Shown here piece after piece: positions 10,528-21,902 of a stretch of 64,000 nt of DNA. The notes beneath the pieces are model-generated. The model ran no database searches and was not told the origin of the DNA. It saw only the letters and a program-made list of their open reading frames with translations. How positions within the stretch are numbered: position 1 is the stretch's first letter; every line of letters begins with the position of its first letter. Position numbers and translations under genes: made by a program. Source of the stretch: Rosa chinensis (Eukaryota; Streptophyta; Magnoliopsida; Rosales; Rosaceae); NCBI RefSeq assembly GCF_002994745.2, contig NC_037088.1, positions 64,374,397 to 64,438,396 on the forward strand, in the 5' to 3' direction.

Positions 10528-12737
10528 ATGCGTGAGATCCTTCACATCCAGGGTGGCCAGTGCGGCAACCAGATCGGAGCCAAGTTCTGGGAGGTCGTCT
10601 GCGCCGAGCACGGCATCGACTCCACCGGCCGATACGGCGGCGACAACGAGCTCCAACTCGAGCGCGTCAATGTCTACTACAACGAGGCCAGTTGCGGCAG
10701 GTTTGTTCCACGCGCCGTGCTCATGGATCTGGAGCCTGGCACCATGGACAGCGTCAGATCTGGACCCTACGGCCAGATCTTCCGGCCGGATAACTTCGTG
10801 TTTGGACAGTCCGGCGCCGGGAACAATTGGGCGAAAGGTCACTACACTGAAGGCGCTGAGTTGATTGACTCGGTTCTTGACGTTGTTAGGAAGGAGGCAG
10901 AGAACTGTGACTGCTTGCAAGGTATTATTATTCAAGCCTTAGTTTCTTGGTTTTTTTTCGAAAGTGTTTTGTGTAATTTCGCTACTGGAAATCGTTTCCG
11001 AGTTCAATTTTAGTGTTCTTGTCTAGATCTATGCTTACTCTGAGTCGGTAATTGGCTAGATCCATGTACATTTTGATATGCTACTTAGCTCTAGCATTTT
11101 ACTTCCTCTGTGGTTGATTCTATCGGAAAAGTATGAGAAAATGTGTAGAAATAGTCTTTTAATTCCAGTTATCGACTAGAATAGCATCGTTTGGTAGATT
11201 TCGGAGATTCGTGATTGCACTGACGGTTAACTGATGTAATTGTTTTGCTGAATTATCACAGGGTTTCAAGTTTGCCACTCTCTGGGAGGTGGTACTGGTT
11301 CTGGAATGGGAACACTTCTCATTTCTAAGATCAGAGAGGAATATCCAGACCGAATGATGCTCACTTTCTCTGTGTTTCCGTCCCCTAAGGTGTCTGACAC
11401 CGTGGTTGAGCCATACAATGCGACTCTCTCTGTTCACCAGCTTGTTGAAAATGCAGATGAGTGTATGGTTTTGGACAACGAAGCTCTCTATGACATTTGC
11501 TTCCGAACACTGAAGCTCACTACTCCAAGCTGTGAGTTTATACTCCTTTTGGACGTCTGCCTTGTTAAATCATAAATATTGTTTCCATATTCAATTTAGA
11601 AAAATGTGTGGTTTACTTTTTGTAGATCTTGTATTTCATATACTTTCATTGAGTAATAACTAATAAGGTATTGAAAATTTGACTTCGGAAGATGGGTGAA
11701 GTTAAGATTGTTCCTGCTTTCGGATCAGATGTGGTTGGCTTACCATATAGAAATTATAGTACCAAGCTACCTTGTCTTAGAAGACAGGCAGAAAATGCGT
11801 AACATGGTGGCTGGAGACGGATTGTGACAGTAGCCAGTAGTGATTCTCATGTCTTACTGTTTGCTGCCATATTTAGATGCTTTTAAAATCATCTTAGAGA
11901 CTGTGCACGTGGTGTATCCAATTGGTTTTATTGTTTCACTTATTTGTTTGGTTCTTACCTGAGTTGTTGCTCTTGTTTGATCAACAATTATGGTTTAAGT
12001 TTCTTCATTGACACTATGCAATATGGCTTAAGCTAACCAATGATTTACTTGATTCAGTTGGTGATCTGAATCATCTGATTTCGGCTACCATGAGTGGTGT
12101 AACCTGCTGCCTTCGTTTCCCTGGACAACTCAACTCTGATCTCCGCAAGCTTGCTGTTAATCTGATCCCATTCCCCCGATTGCATTTCTTCATGGTTGGG
12201 TTTGCTCCACTTACATCTCGTGGATCCCAGCAATACAGGGCACTCACTGTTCCAGAGCTCACTCAACAGATGTGGGATGCCAAGAACATGATGTGTGCTG
12301 CTGATCCTCGTCACGGGCGGTATTTGACTGCTTCAGCAATGTTCCGTGGTAAGATGAGCACCAAGGAAGTTGATGAACAGATGATCAATGTCCAAAACAA
12401 GAATTCATCCTACTTTGTTGAGTGGATCCCCAACAATGTCAAGTCCACTGTTTGTGACATCCCACCAACCGGTCTGAAGATGGCTTCGACATTCATTGGC
12501 AACTCCACTTCCATTCAAGAAATGTTCCGGAGGGTGAGTGAGCAGTTCACTGCTATGTTCCGCAGAAAGGCTTTCTTGCATTGGTACACAGGAGAGGGAA
12601 TGGATGAGATGGAGTTTACTGAGGCAGAGAGCAACATGAATGACCTTGTTTCAGAGTACCAGCAGTACCAGGATGCCACTGCAGATGAGGAAGGGTACGA
12701 TTATGAAGATGAGGAGGACGTTCAGGAGGAGGCTTGA
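10528..12737 (+). CDS. TUB: Beta-tubulin, three exons, complete
   Basis: Encodes beta-tubulin, the GTP-binding subunit that pairs with alpha-tubulin to build cytoplasmic microtubules. Exons are 10528-10921, 11262-11531 and 12058-12737, with GT-AG introns of 340 and 526 bp, giving 447 residues, normal for plants. The N-terminus MREI is the autoregulatory tetrapeptide that controls beta-tubulin mRNA stability. The tubulin signature GGGTGSG opens exon 2 after '[13 protein letters not shown]'. The C-terminus is the usual acidic tail ([13 protein letters not shown]) that binds motors and MAPs. The intron positions, after codons for LQ and TTPS, match the conserved layout of plant TUB genes. A TATA box and CT-rich leader suggest strong expression. 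It converges with PAR1 downstream. No defect seen. The isotype number cannot be assigned without a tree. Confidence 0.98.
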
Positions 12738-13400
12738 TCTTTTCGTCTGCTCTGTTTCTGTTGGGTTATGTTGTGAATTTTATCTTGATTTGTTCTTCAA
12801 ATCTTGTTTGGCGATTGGATTGTTGGATTGGCCGTTATCGCATGCTTGGTTTTTATTGTAGTTATTTAGGTAGTGATCTGGAAATATGGTTGGTTTACTA
12901 AGATGTGGTGTCTTTCATGACTCCGGTGTTCAGTAAAGATTGCGTTAGTTATGGTAAAACGCAAGAAAGCCTTTCTGCGGAACATAGCCTCAAGTTTCGC
13001 TTTTTTTTAAGCGCTCTTGGTGGTGTCGATTGTTTAACTTTCCAGTATCAGTCGTTGAATTTCTGCCGACGAATGCTATGGCCTTCACCGGACAAACTAG
13101 TCGGGGCAGAAGGATTCCATTGTTAAACCAAAAAGTATATAACATTGACCAAAGGCATTTCTACAGTAGAACTTTTATTCTCATTCAATCCTTGGGTATA
13201 TTAAAGCATACAAAGCGATGACTATTGCCAGAATATACCCGTTTTTTCTGCTACATAGAACATAACTAATCTATGGAATGACAATGGAATAGTACTAAGC
13301 TAGTAACTTTGATTTGACACACATATATTATAATGATTGAAATAACACACAGGCCCCGAATGATGTAGATCAATACGGGGTACTTTTGTAATTAAGTACT

Positions 13401-14282
13401 TCAGTAACCTGGTGTCAGTGCTGGAGCATCGGCACATGGTGTCTGTGCTGGAGCAACGTAGTGTTCAGCTTCCAAGTTCATGTAGTTTACTGGTGCCTCT
13501 GCTACCAAGTTAGCCGATTTTACTGGTCCTGGCGCAACATATCCAGAGCTTCGCAACTCGGACAAATCCCTACGAGCATTTGCTCCTTGTGCTTCACATA
13601 ATTTTGGAAGGAACACCCCTATAACACCAAGATCAACGAAATTCATGTCATTTACATATTAACGTACTCTAAAATCGATATATATTGACGTATCATTTGA
13701 TGAGCAAATTTGGTATTGTATTAGCATGATATGTATTTGCACAGGTACCTTCACCAGCTGCGAGGTTGAAGTAAAGGTCAACAATGTTGGGGCAGCTGCC
13801 GTAGCACTGAGGAGAGCAAAGCTTCTGTGCAAATCGAGACTCGAGGAGAGAGTCGGATGAGATTCCATAAGACTTGCGGTCCAGGCCGCAAGATTTAATG
13901 CACTGCTCGCTCTCGATCCAGTCCTTCAGTTTATCTGCTTCAATCTCTGATGTGCGGCATGTGTATGCTTCCTCTCCGCTCCTCTTTACTTGCTTCTCAA
14001 GCACACAGCGTTTGGCCGATGATGACACTGCGAACGCACAAGTGCTTTCGTCTAGATTCTCACATGTTACTCCCCCTGCAAAACCCAATTAGTTAGCCTT
14101 GTATTAGTGATATTGATTTAATGTCTCACAACATAACATGTTAAATTATTAGAAAGAAAAAAAAAAGTTTCAATACATGAAACATGAGAAGACTTAGATC
14201 ACGAACCTAGAGTGCCTTGCACGCAAACAGCAAGAGCAAGAGCGAGGATTGCAAGGGTCGTGAAGCAGAAGTTAGAAGCCAT
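13401..14282 (-). CDS. PAR1: PAR1 family secreted protein, three exons
   Basis: Minus-strand gene with exons 14282-14207, 14075-13749 and 13618-13401, joined by GT-AG introns into 206 residues. Residues 1 to about 24 form a signal peptide (MASNFCFTTLAILALALAVC), so the product is secreted. The body has the cysteine-rich PAR1 pattern: 'TCENLDESTCAF', 'KRCVLEKQVKRSGEEAYTC', 'SEQCIKSCGLDR', 'LCSPQCYGSCPNIVDLY' and 'FLPKLCEAQ'. PAR1 (photoassimilate-responsive) was first described in tobacco as a pathogen- and sugar-induced transcript; the biochemical role is unknown. The C-terminal 50 residues, rich in Ala, Pro and Val, are less conserved. A TATATA box sits about 85 bp upstream of the ATG. Known family features fix the identity; the start is set by the signal peptide. 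Confidence 0.95.
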
Positions 14283-14359
14283 AACCGCAGCTAGCTGATC
14301 CAATGATGCAATCACAGAAGAGAAAGCTAGGGTTTCTGGTAATGGCAGGAGCTCTGTAC

Positions 14360-14372
14360 TTGACCTATATAG
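14360..14372 (-). promoter_or_regulatory. TATA box of PAR1 gene
   Basis: Reads CCTATATAGG on the minus strand, about 85 bp before the PAR1 start codon. It sits at a suitable distance for a short 5' leader. Confidence 0.6.
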
Positions 14373-14399
14373 GCTGGAACGTGTATTTTGGGTTGTGAA

Positions 14400-17222
14400 G
14401 ATGCATGAGTGGGAACAACTCCTTTTATAGTGCTGGTGTACCGCTCTGAATAGGCTCCGTAATTAGTTAGGAGATGTTGGACTTTGAATCTGAAAAAATG
14501 GACACGAACCCTACTTTAAATTTTAGTGGGAAGTGAAGAATAGGGGGTCATAATTACTATGAGATATAAGGGCCGTGTTCGATGGGTACGTCTATGACCC
14601 TAATACAAGTAACTTACCAGTCAATATTAACTATTCACATGTCTGCCCGCTATCAATGGCGTAGATATATGCATGTGTTTGGATTCTAATTAATAAACCA
14701 TGCCACACCCAACTAGAAGTCTCCCTTAATTTGAAAGTTGACATAGTTTAATTACGATCTCATTAATTAAAATGGTCAGTTTATCACGGTAGATTGCTAC
14801 CTTAATTACGTTCCTTTTGTTGGAATTTAGTTAGAATATTTTAAAATATCAGTTATATTTGAAACCTCCATTTCAACATTTAATTGCATATGATAATAGT
14901 CATTAACTCTCTTTGATTGTGATAGACACAAAAATTTTATCGGTTTACTCATATATCATTCATTTGTTAAAAGTCTGCAATTATGGTGATTCTTTATTTG
15001 CTTTCTTCCGTTTTGGTTTACTCATCAATGTCAAGATATATATTGTGTTTATGTTACATAAGTTACAGAGTTTAAATGTCATTCCTATTTTGATGTTTTG
15101 ATTCTTCCTCCTAATCAATGTCATAATATTCATTTCGGTTACATAAGTTACATAGCTTAATTGCTAATATTGTTAAATTGTCATCGCATTGATCATTCCT
15201 GCCATTTATATAATCCCTAGTTTTCCAGATAAAAACATACAATAGAAATTCAATCTCCTTTATTACCTTTCCGAGCTCAAAGTATTCATGTATTTCCTTT
15301 AATTTATCTGCTAAAAGAAAGTTTCAAGCTGTTCGATACAATTTGAGTATTGTGAGTGTACACCTACAAGGATCGAGGTTGTTGTACCATGGAGGGTAGG
15401 GCACAACAAACCCACTACACCAAGACATTGTCTCCGAGGGGCGAAATCTACTCTTAAGGGCAATGTTTACACGCCTCAACCTTAAACGTTTTTCGAATGA
15501 TGTGTTCCTTGGAAGCCTACAAAGTCAAGAGATAAGTCTTATAAGTTATAATTCTTGTTATTTTAATCTATATGACAATAAAATAATGATAATTATTTAT
15601 TATTGAATTATATTGTATTTGTGTGATTTTGTAAGAGAATCAAAATATGGTGACGGAAGTAACATTCATCAACCAAATTTTCCAACACCTTTTACTGTTT
15701 TGCTGGTTCGTTCGTTAATTTGGTCATCGATCTAGAAACAAAGTTCTTATTCTTGAGGCTAATCACTGGCATCACTGCTGTTAGACACTGTTCTCTTTGC
15801 AAGTTCAGTTCAAAGCCATAAGGATTAAATTAATCCACCTCATTAGAAATGAAAACCGAATCAAAGAGCAATGATTGTATCGAGTAACTATAATGGAATG
15901 ATGTTTATTGGTACTTGGTACGTAATGACACATAAACTGTATGTGAAACCGATCAATAGATTTTTTTTTTTCCCTTGCGGCAAAATCAAAAACTAAAGAA
16001 CTGGAAAATAATACCTTTTAAGTTCATTTTATTAACACCGTATATCAATATTTATTTTTCACTGAAATGGTTTTTAAAAGCTGAATAGTTATGATACGCA
16101 GAGAGAATTTCAATGGATGTGTCCACAGTAATCTGGACCAAGTATTATCCTTAATCTTGTCTTTTTTGAAGGGAGAACTGAGAAGAATATACAAATTAGT
16201 TAATCAATCTGCCTAACTTCCGATTGTATGGTACCATTCTCCATCCTGTTTGCTTATTTTAACCGTTTATTTTAAATGTCTTGCATATATCTAAGACCGC
16301 CTAGCTAGCTTGTGATTTTAAGGTCTCGCAGCACTGTAACATATATAGTTGATTTGGTGAGGTTCAAATCAGGGAGTTTGGCATTTTACTTGCATGCATT
16401 ATATTGTTTTTTTTGAGATCTCTCTCTCTGATCGATATCCTAGTTATGTAGGGGATGCCATAATTGTTGTTCTCAAGTTTGTATGAGACCTTCAATTCAA
16501 GTTGGATATATACTTGTTTGTATGAGAGATATATGCGAGTTGAAGTCGTAAGTTGTAACTAAAGTCTAGTCCAACAGTTCGCCAACTCCCGTTGGGTAAT
16601 AGGTTGGTCGATTAGAGACTCGAGAATGAAAAGAAAAGTTATCTTCCGATGTTTCGTACATAAATAACCTATTAAATGACACATCATGATCCCTTGTGAA
16701 AAAAAAAATAAAAAATTATTAGCTGCAACAGAAAAAAAATATATAAAAATCTGTTGATTGCATGAATTAGAGTACCCCTAGGCCCTAGAAAGGAGGAAAA
16801 TGGAACCCGGCCTTTGTCCACAGGCTCTACGTTCCATTTTGTAAACTAGTAGTCTAGTACAAGAGAAGCTGTGAATTGAAACTCGACTATATTTCTTTTC
16901 TTAAGTATATATTCCTTAGGGTTTATTGAGTTAATTAATACTAGTACTAGAGAAGTTAGAGAGCTAATAGTACTGGAGAAATTGTGAACAGTAGCCTTTC
17001 CCAATGGAAGCTGGTCAGTGGTCACATCAGAACCAAACTTAAATTGTTAATTAGCAACCTAACAAAAATTCATTCCACGCATAAACCCTCCCCAATTACA
17101 TTGAAAACCATATGAAAAAGCAAATTAGCAACCCATATTTTCCACGAGTAGAGTTGTATACGAAATTGCACACGCAGTGGCTAGAGTCCATATCAAACAG
17201 TAACCTCAAGCATATAAGGCCA
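14400..17222. other. Intergenic, no gene seen
   Basis: AT-rich sequence with no convincing ORF. A 'CACTACACCAAGA' motif at about 15411 resembles a CACTA transposon terminus, but I found no partner end, so it is not called. The remainder shows only short A- and T-runs. Confidence 0.5.
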
Positions 17223-17225
17223 TAA

Positions 17226-17416
17226 GAGTAAGTTCACCCGTTGCATTACCAGGTCACCTACTATTCATTGTATATTTTCATTCTCTGGGTCACGAAATAT
17301 ACTGTGCTCGTGACCCAGGGCACGAAATACACTGTGCTTGTGACCCATATGGTGAAATTAACACTAAAAAGCAGTGAATAGTGGGTGATCTGGTGACCCA
17401 ACGGGTGAACTTGCTC
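17226..17416. mobile_element. Tourist-like MITE, 191 bp, TAA target duplication
   Basis: Long terminal inverted repeats: the left end GAGTAAGTTCACCCGTTG matches the reverse complement of the right end, GAGCAAGTTCACCCGTTG, and pairing continues inward for about 45 bp (GGTCACC...ACTATTCA). Both sides carry TAA (17223-17225 and 17417-17419), the target preference of PIF/Harbinger elements. The centre has a tandem duplication of about 27 bp containing 'CACGAAATA.ACTGTGCT.GTGACCCA'. There is no coding capacity, so it is non-autonomous. Confidence 0.88.
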
Positions 17417-17419
17417 TAA

Positions 17420-18660
17420 GACAAGATATTTTTTTGTTGTTTCCAACTTTCTAGGATGGTTCTTGTTCTTGTCCTCCTTTCAGATGATTCCTAAGCTCCC
17501 CAACTAAGCCGCACATCAATGCATACTTGATACTTCAATAAAAAAATAATAAAAAGATGAAGAAAATAAACACAGAAAAAGAAAGCTACTGGTCAAGAAA
17601 TTCGAAGTTAAAACGTGGACCGGCATCTGTGTAGACTTCTGGTGCAGATGTTTGGTAGACACGTAAAGAAAGCTATAAGCTACAGTAACAGTTTTCATCA
17701 TTTCGTAGAGAGAGAGAGAGGGGAGGAGAAGGAGGAGGAGAAGAAGAAGAAGAAGTAAAAGAAAAAGAAGAGGACTACTGTTCTCCTCCGTGGTTTACGG
17801 GTGAATATAATAGACTATCTTTGCAATTAGAACAAGGACTGCGGCTTAGAGTTTGTTATAATCAACAGACCCAGGCATCAGTTTGGACTTTGATCTTCTG
17901 GATGGATATGATCATATGAATATTTGTACTTTGTAGTCAAATTCATGATGATCGTGTGAGTCGGAGACGGGGAGCCATTTATATCTGCGATGCTTTTCAA
18001 ACTTCTATCTAGGAGTCGTTCCACTAAAGAAACCGATGTTTTGCATCGATAATACTAATACTGAAGGTAATTAAGTTACTAAAAGTACCAATGCTTTACG
18101 CCGCAAGTGTGAAATTGATGGTTACATTAGAAAAGTGTCCCAAGTCAGCCGGAAACTGACTCTGAAACGTTTTTCAGAAAGGAGAAAAAATTGTTTAGTG
18201 ACTTGATTTCCGCCGGCCAAAAAGGCTGGCGGACCTTTTTTTGGAGCATATTTTCTACCTCTAAATCATGATTTTTAAGTAATTCTCGATTTGACGAAAC
18301 TCAAATATCTCAATTCGATTCTTTTCTATATCACAGCTAGAAAACAAGAAAATTAAAATAAAAAAAAAGGGTCAAAGAGTTTTGAGGTCCATGACTTGGA
18401 ACAGTCCTTAAAAATCATGTTTAACCAATTGTTAGATTATGGTTTAAGAGAATTTTAAGGAAAAAAAAATGCTGACAATGTACGTTTTCGATATATTTTG
18501 GTGTGCCGGCTCACTAGGGGTGCGCCCATAACACCTTCAAAGTGTAAAACTATGTCAAATACTTTCTTTGCAAAATTTCTCGTGTCATAATCTCATTAAA
18601 GACGAAGCATGACTTTTAGAAAATAGCACTCCACTTGACGGAACAGAAGAATCTCAAACG
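17420..18660. other. Intergenic, no gene seen
   Basis: Contains a short purine tract (about 17706-17770) and AT-rich DNA. A stretch near 18380-18415 resembles sequence near 19850-19880 and 45905-45940 ('GAGGTCCATGACTTGGA'-type), indicating a diverged dispersed repeat. No ORF of note. Confidence 0.5.
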
Positions 18661-18669
18661 TATTATTTT

Positions 18670-18818
18670 GGATTAAATATTTGTTATTCCTCAAACTTTT
18701 CCTTAAAAAACAGTTAGTCCCTCGTCTTTTAAATTAAACTAGATAGTCCTTATTCTCTTTAATTCTTGCACAACAGATCTAAAATGACTATTATACCCCT
18801 CACTTCCACTTTTTTATT

Positions 18819-18865
<47 letters not shown>

Positions 18866-19781
18866 TGCCACTGAGTCAACTCACCGAGCCACATCGATTC
18901 CCAATTCGCAATCGGAAACCCTAGCCATTTCTCCATATCCGGCTCACTGAGTCATCCCACCACTGCCACCACTCGTAGGTACTACCGAGAATGGCTTCTT
19001 TGGAAGTCTATTCCAGTCTTCAAAGGTCATTTCTCCAGTCCTAGAGAAGATTATCAAGAACGCCTCCTAGGTTGACTCTCGCCAATCTCCAGCGAGAGGT
19101 CATCATGGAAGGAAGAGAAGAAGAAGAAGGAACACACTCGAAGGAGGGTGAGGAGAGCGATTCCGGTGAAATCCTCGACGACAAGGCATTTGTGATGAGA
19201 TGAGAAATTGGAGCGACTCCGGTGACGTAAAGCTGTATAATCTCATTTGTGCTCGGTGACGGCTCGTTGTCCTTGGGCAAGACCCTCAAGTCGTCATCCC
19301 GTTTTTTTAGCAGGGCTTTGTAGCGATCCAGTATCGGAGTCGTTGGCTGAAGCTTCTGAGCTAGGTCGGACATGGGATGGGTGTTCGGAAAAGCGAGGCT
19401 TCTGGAAATCTCCATGAGAATTTGAGAGAGTGAACGAGGTGAGAGGTAGGGTTAGGGTTGCCCTCGATAAAGGCATGATTGAATGTCTTGTCTACCGGTG
19501 ACGACGTCATAGAGGATGATCGGCAGGCACCATGGATCTGGGCTCAGAGAGAGAGAGAGAAGTAGAAAAAATAAAAATAAAAAAGGATTAAAAAATAAAA
19601 AGAGAGAAAAAACAGAGGGAGAAATTAGAAAAAGAGAGGAAAAACAAGTGAGGGGTATAACAGTCTTTTTGGACCTGTTGTATGAGATTCAAGAGAATAA
19701 AGACTAACTTGTTTAATTTAAAATGTGAGGGACGGACTGTTTTTTTGGAGCAAAGTACATGAAGTAACAACTATTTAATCA
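18670..19781. mobile_element. Pack-MULE-like element carrying a PCF11-like gene fragment
   Basis: The ends GGATTAAATA and TATTTAATCA open terminal inverted repeats of roughly 140 bp. The inner part pairs 'CAGTTAGTCCCTCGTCTTTT' with its counterpart at about 19715-19738. Perfect 9-bp target duplications TATTATTTT flank it (18661-18669, 19782-19790), the hallmark of Mutator-like elements. Between the TIRs is GC-richer DNA that encodes, on the minus strand (19041-19415), a piece resembling a PCF11-type CID protein. No transposase is present. A (CT)n tract lies at 18821-18861. Confidence 0.88.
19041..19415 (-). pseudogene. Captured fragment similar to PCF11-like (CID) protein
   Basis: The minus-strand frame contains 'PTTPILDRYKALLKKRDDDL' followed by an acidic/Ser-Pro linker and 'EIIQLY'. 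From memory of the family, this order matches the N-terminal start of the RNA polymerase II CTD-interaction domain of plant PCF11-similar cleavage/polyadenylation factors. After 'EIIQLY' the similarity decays, and the rest of the CID and the zinc fingers are missing. It lies wholly inside a MULE with target duplications, so I read it as transduplicated exon sequence. Whether it is transcribed is unknown. Confidence 0.7.
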
Positions 19782-19790
19782 TATTATTTT

Positions 19791-20499
19791 TAATAATTTT
19801 CTAAAATAAAATAACTACAAGTAAATCATACAAAAATATTCATTCGAGATTTTTTAGGTCCATCACTTAGACAAGCATTGAAACATCACCGCAAACTCAT
19901 ATACAATTCTCACTACAAAATAATGCAAGCATGCTTATTTAAACATAAATCCCTTATAAACCTTCAACATCTGGTATGGGATGTGAATCATGTGATGTTA
20001 GTCTACTTTCTATATCGTTTTGAATGGTTAAAAACAATCACATATGTACGAAGATAATAGAATTTTCAGTACTTCAACATAAACTGGAAATTACAGAGAG
20101 AGAGAGAGAGAGAGAGAGCATATATGGGAAAAGATTCAGAGACTCTTGTGCATGCTTACCCTACCATTTTAGACTGATCAACAACCTTGAATTAATTGTC
20201 AGAATACATAGAACAACAATCACCACGGCCTTAAGTAAAAGAACTTCAAAGAATTAGTTTACAGGAGTATAATTGTATTCTCTTCCTTTTAAGATCATCT
20301 CTATATGAACCTAACTACATAATGTACCATATATTCAGTAATCTACAGTACTTTATGCATGTCATGATTTCTAGATCTGTACCAAGCTACTACATAAACA
20401 AAGCTGATAAAACTGACCCAAAATATTTGCATGTGTTGATTTCTTACTCAACTACTTACCTGGATTCATCAATCTCATTGATTCCGAACTAGTTGATGA
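19791..20499. other. Intergenic, downstream of MIR393
   Basis: AT-rich sequence with a (GA)n tract at about 20094-20119. No gene is visible. It would lie 3' of the minus-strand MIR393 precursor and may hold the end of the primary transcript. Confidence 0.45.
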
Positions 20500-20602
20500 T
20501 GGAAGCTTCCGAAGGGATCGCATGATCCAATTAACAGCAAATACCATGTGGATGTGATTAGGGTTACAAAATTAGATCAATGCGATCCCTTTGGAAGCCT
20601 CC
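20500..20602 (-). ncRNA. MIR393: miR393 precursor hairpin
   Basis: On the minus strand the 5' arm contains the 22-nt mature miR393 at 20595-20574, beginning TCCAAAGGGATCGCATTGAT. The 3' arm (20528-20502) carries the star strand, ATCATGCGATCCCTTCGGAA. The arms pair almost perfectly for about 28 bp with one bulge and a few mismatches, leaving a loop of roughly 44 nt, a normal plant pre-miRNA. miR393 directs cleavage of TIR1/AFB auxin-receptor F-box mRNAs and triggers secondary siRNAs from them. It contributes to defence and root responses. The conserved mature sequence and star strand make the call firm. A TATA-rich stretch at 20885-20910 could be its promoter. Confidence 0.95.
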
Positions 20603-21902
20603 ACCTACACTAATTAGTGAAGAAGCATAGTAAGTTTAAGTACATACATACTTTGATCATCAAAACCCCTCTCAAGCCAGAAATACGTACAGGTTCCTAT
20701 CGATCGATAGATCTTGGTGATGAACTGATGATTCAAAAAGCAAATTCCAATTTTTGAGAGATGAAAATATAATTATATGCACTGGTTCAGGGTAGGTTCT
20801 TGAATTATATAGCAAAAGAGAAGGTTGGCTGCTTTTGGCTTCTTTAATTTGTTCATGCATTTGGTGTGATTGAGGAAGTTAGCTTTGCATATATATACAT
20901 ATATAAATACACATGAGTCATGAAAGATATGCTTCTTTCTCGATCAAGTAGTAATGTAAAGCTAGCTATTTGCTTTCTATATATCTATCTCCCTCATGAC
21001 TCATGCATTTTCATTTATTCTCTAATTAATTTGTTGTTATATATAACTGATCTTATATATAATAAAGTCCTCAAATAACAATGACTCAACTAGCTAATTA
21101 AGCACACGAGCTAATCAGAATCCATGAAAATCAAGCCATTTTAAGCATTTGCCAGGCCTTTTTATATGTGGTGGATAATTTGGGAGTAACAATGAATGGC
21201 AAAATCACATGGCCTACGACATTAAATCCTCTGAAGTGTTCAATCTCAAATCCTGGTATGTAAGTCGGTATGAGGGACCAAACATCAAATAATAGTATGG
21301 GGGCACTTGCAGTTGCATATGGTATGTTATGAGATAGGCAGGTAAGTGTTGTAATCAAACAGCAATCCTTGCTACCAAGAAACTCAGCATTATTCCCTAT
21401 CAGATAGTGACACATTCCTTCCCTCCCCTAGCACCCTTGTTCACCCAAACTCTCATTCAATGCTAATCCCTAGCTAGCTAGCTAGCCTTGTAATTATATT
21501 TGTTACATGTATGAAATAATTCCATGGTCGTTGAAGTACGTTCAGAACACAATGTGAACAACAGAAAGAACCCCAGCGTCAAGTATGGTTATGATGTGAG
21601 CTGAGTCAGCTGACAACCACTGAAACTAATCCACTTCAAGCATGGGCTTCCCTGGCCATGTCCATAGATACTTTCTTTCAGCCGAAAACGAACCTAACAC
21701 CCCAGAGTTTGAAGCTGAAGCCGAGTTTGCCAACTAGACCACACATTTATCCGGGCCAGGCCCATAGAAGCCTTGGGCCCATTGTATGCTCGTCACAATA
21801 ACCCGGCCCGGGTTAGTTCGGTTAGGGCTCTGCAAACTCCCACCGTTTATTTCCCGCGTCTCTCTAACTGAAGCTTCAAACCAGAAGAAGAAGAAGAAGA
21901 AG
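20603..21902. other. Intergenic, MIR393 promoter side and RPC3 promoter side
   Basis: No protein gene seen. The region holds the presumed upstream sequence of MIR393 (TATATATA-rich at 20885-20910 on the minus strand) and, from about 21600, GC-richer DNA leading into the RPC3 5' leader. There is a GAAGAA purine repeat just before its ATG. Confidence 0.5.

Noticed and set aside
15411..15424. CACTACACCAAGA as a CACTA transposon terminus
   Set aside because: No partner end or target duplication found nearby.
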